A stretch of 7,220 nt of DNA. It comes from Flavobacteriales bacterium (GTDB lineage: Bacteria; Bacteroidota; Bacteroidia; Flavobacteriales_E; Vicingaceae). Numbering within the stretch: the stretch's first letter is position 1; each line of letters starts with the position of its first letter. The notes under the pieces are model-generated. The model saw only the letters and a program-made list of their open reading frames with translations, made no database searches and was not told the origin of the DNA. A program made the position numbers and the translations under genes. Shown here piece after piece: positions 6,581 through 7,220 of the stretch. The stretch spans positions 31,370 through 38,589 of the forward strand of contig NVVI01000001.1 in NCBI GenBank assembly GCA_002402165.1, written 5' to 3'.

Positions 6581-7220
6581 TTAAAGGTAGTTTATTGGAT
6601 TTGTACTTTTTTTCGTTAAACGAACTGCGAAATTAGGGATTTTTTCATTAAGAATCTCATAAATTAGTTCGTTGGTGTATTGTTCGCTTTCATAATGACC
6701 TACATCAGCAATAATTATTTTATTATCTGCATCAAAAAATTGATGATATTTAAAGTCCGCTGTAACAAATACATCTGCTCCTGCAGCAATAGCATCGTTT
6801 AATAAAAAACTTCCTGATCCACCACAAATAGCTACTTTTTTAACTTTTTTACCTAGTAAATTGGTATGCCTAATACAGTCCGTTTTTAAGTCGGTTTTTA
6901 ATCGACTTAAAAAGTCATCCTCACTTTCTTCTACCTCTAACTCTCCTATTACTCCACTCCCAATATCTTGAAACTTATTTGCTAGCTCATAAACATCATG
7001 TGCAACCTCCTCATAAGGATGAGCTTCTATCATGGCAGAAATTACAGTATTTACTTTGTATGATGGAACAATAACTTCAATTCTGATTTCATTTTCTTGA
7101 TGAACCTTCCCAGAAACTCCAACATAAGGACTAGTCCCTTCTTTTCCTTTAAAAGTTCCAATACCCTCTATATTAAAACTACATTCAGCATAATTCCCAA
7201 TATTTCCTGCACCAGCATTA
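6581..7220 (-). CDS. Nif3-like dinuclear metal-centre protein, N-terminus outside the window
   Basis: The frame stays open from the TAA at 6581-6583 to the right edge, giving 212 visible residues. An ATG at 7033 is internal and only begins the motif MIEAHPYEEVAHD. The visible part starts in the first Nif3 domain (NAGAGNIGNYAECSF), passes through the inserted PII/CutA-like domain (up to the HPYEEVAHDVY motif typical of it), and ends with the second Nif3 half. That half carries VTADFKYHQFFD and ADVGHYESE; His (codon 6697-6695) and Glu (6685-6683), four residues apart, match the C-terminal metal ligands of E. coli YbgI-type proteins. The N-terminal ligands lie outside the window. Family members form hexameric rings or cages with two-metal sites; some are annotated GTP cyclohydrolase I type 2, but the physiological substrate is uncertain. 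With the insert, full length should be roughly 360 residues, so about 150 are missing. It is first of at least two genes in an operon with the zinc-ribbon gene. Confidence 0.93.
   Translation of the reverse strand, partial: NAGAGNIGNYAECSFNIEGIGTFKGKEGTSPYVGVSGKVHQENEIRIEVIVPSYKVNTVISAMIEAHPYEEVAHDVYELANKFQDIGSGVIGELEVEESEDDFLSRLKTDLKTDCIRHTNLLGKKVKKVAICGGSGSFLLNDAIAAGADVFVTADFKYHQFFDADNKIIIADVGHYESEQYTNELIYEILNEKIPNFAVRLTKKSTNPINYL

Noticed and set aside
6581..7033. A complete 150-residue protein starting at the ATG at 7033
   Set aside because: The frame is open to the right edge, and the translated extension carries conserved Nif3 insert-domain sequence, so this Met is internal.

Overview
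The window is AT-rich chromosomal DNA, most likely from a member of the Bacteroidota and probably flavobacterial. The evidence is a type IX secretion sorting tail at the C-terminus of one protein, signal peptides ending in the A-Q or G-Q pattern common in that phylum, starts without Shine-Dalgarno sequences, and typical Bacteroidota families: a signal-peptide TPR protein, a TPR sensor kinase of the HisKA_2 type, and a Nif3-like protein paired with a C4 zinc-ribbon coiled-coil protein. No rRNA, tRNA, CRISPR array, transposase, phage or plasmid gene was seen.

Layout, left to right. Positions 1-641 (+) hold the C-terminal part of a repeat-rich, probably beta-propeller protein whose start lies outside the window. 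A 134-base gap follows with an imperfect inverted repeat (651-719). Positions 776-1678 (+) encode a short exported protein with a type A T9SS sorting tail. Directly after its stop is a perfect 28-bp palindrome with a 10-base loop (1681-1746). Positions 1845-3725 (+) encode an exported protein of about 13 TPR units split by a roughly 95-residue non-TPR segment. It converges with 3726-5654 (-), a TPR sensor histidine kinase; the two stop codons touch with no base between them. A strong bidirectional-looking terminator (5706-5738) separates the kinase from a leftward pair: a Nif3-like metal protein (partial, from the right edge to 6581) and, one base later, a C4 zinc-ribbon coiled-coil protein (6579-5758).

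Functional links. The Nif3-like and zinc-ribbon genes almost certainly form one operon that ends at the terminator. The kinase has no response regulator here and appears to be an orphan. The T9SS protein and the exported TPR protein are envelope or secreted products, but nothing in the sequence shows that they work together.

I do not see a clearly new multi-gene system. The leads most worth following are the two different intergenic palindromes around the T9SS gene, the zero-gap convergent TPR genes, the 120-bp DNA periodicity in the kinase sensor domain, and the unassigned segment inside the large TPR protein. Several start codons need care: the GTG at 102 and the ATG at 7033 are internal to longer reading frames that run off the window, and the TTG at 1809 is less likely than the ATG at 1845.
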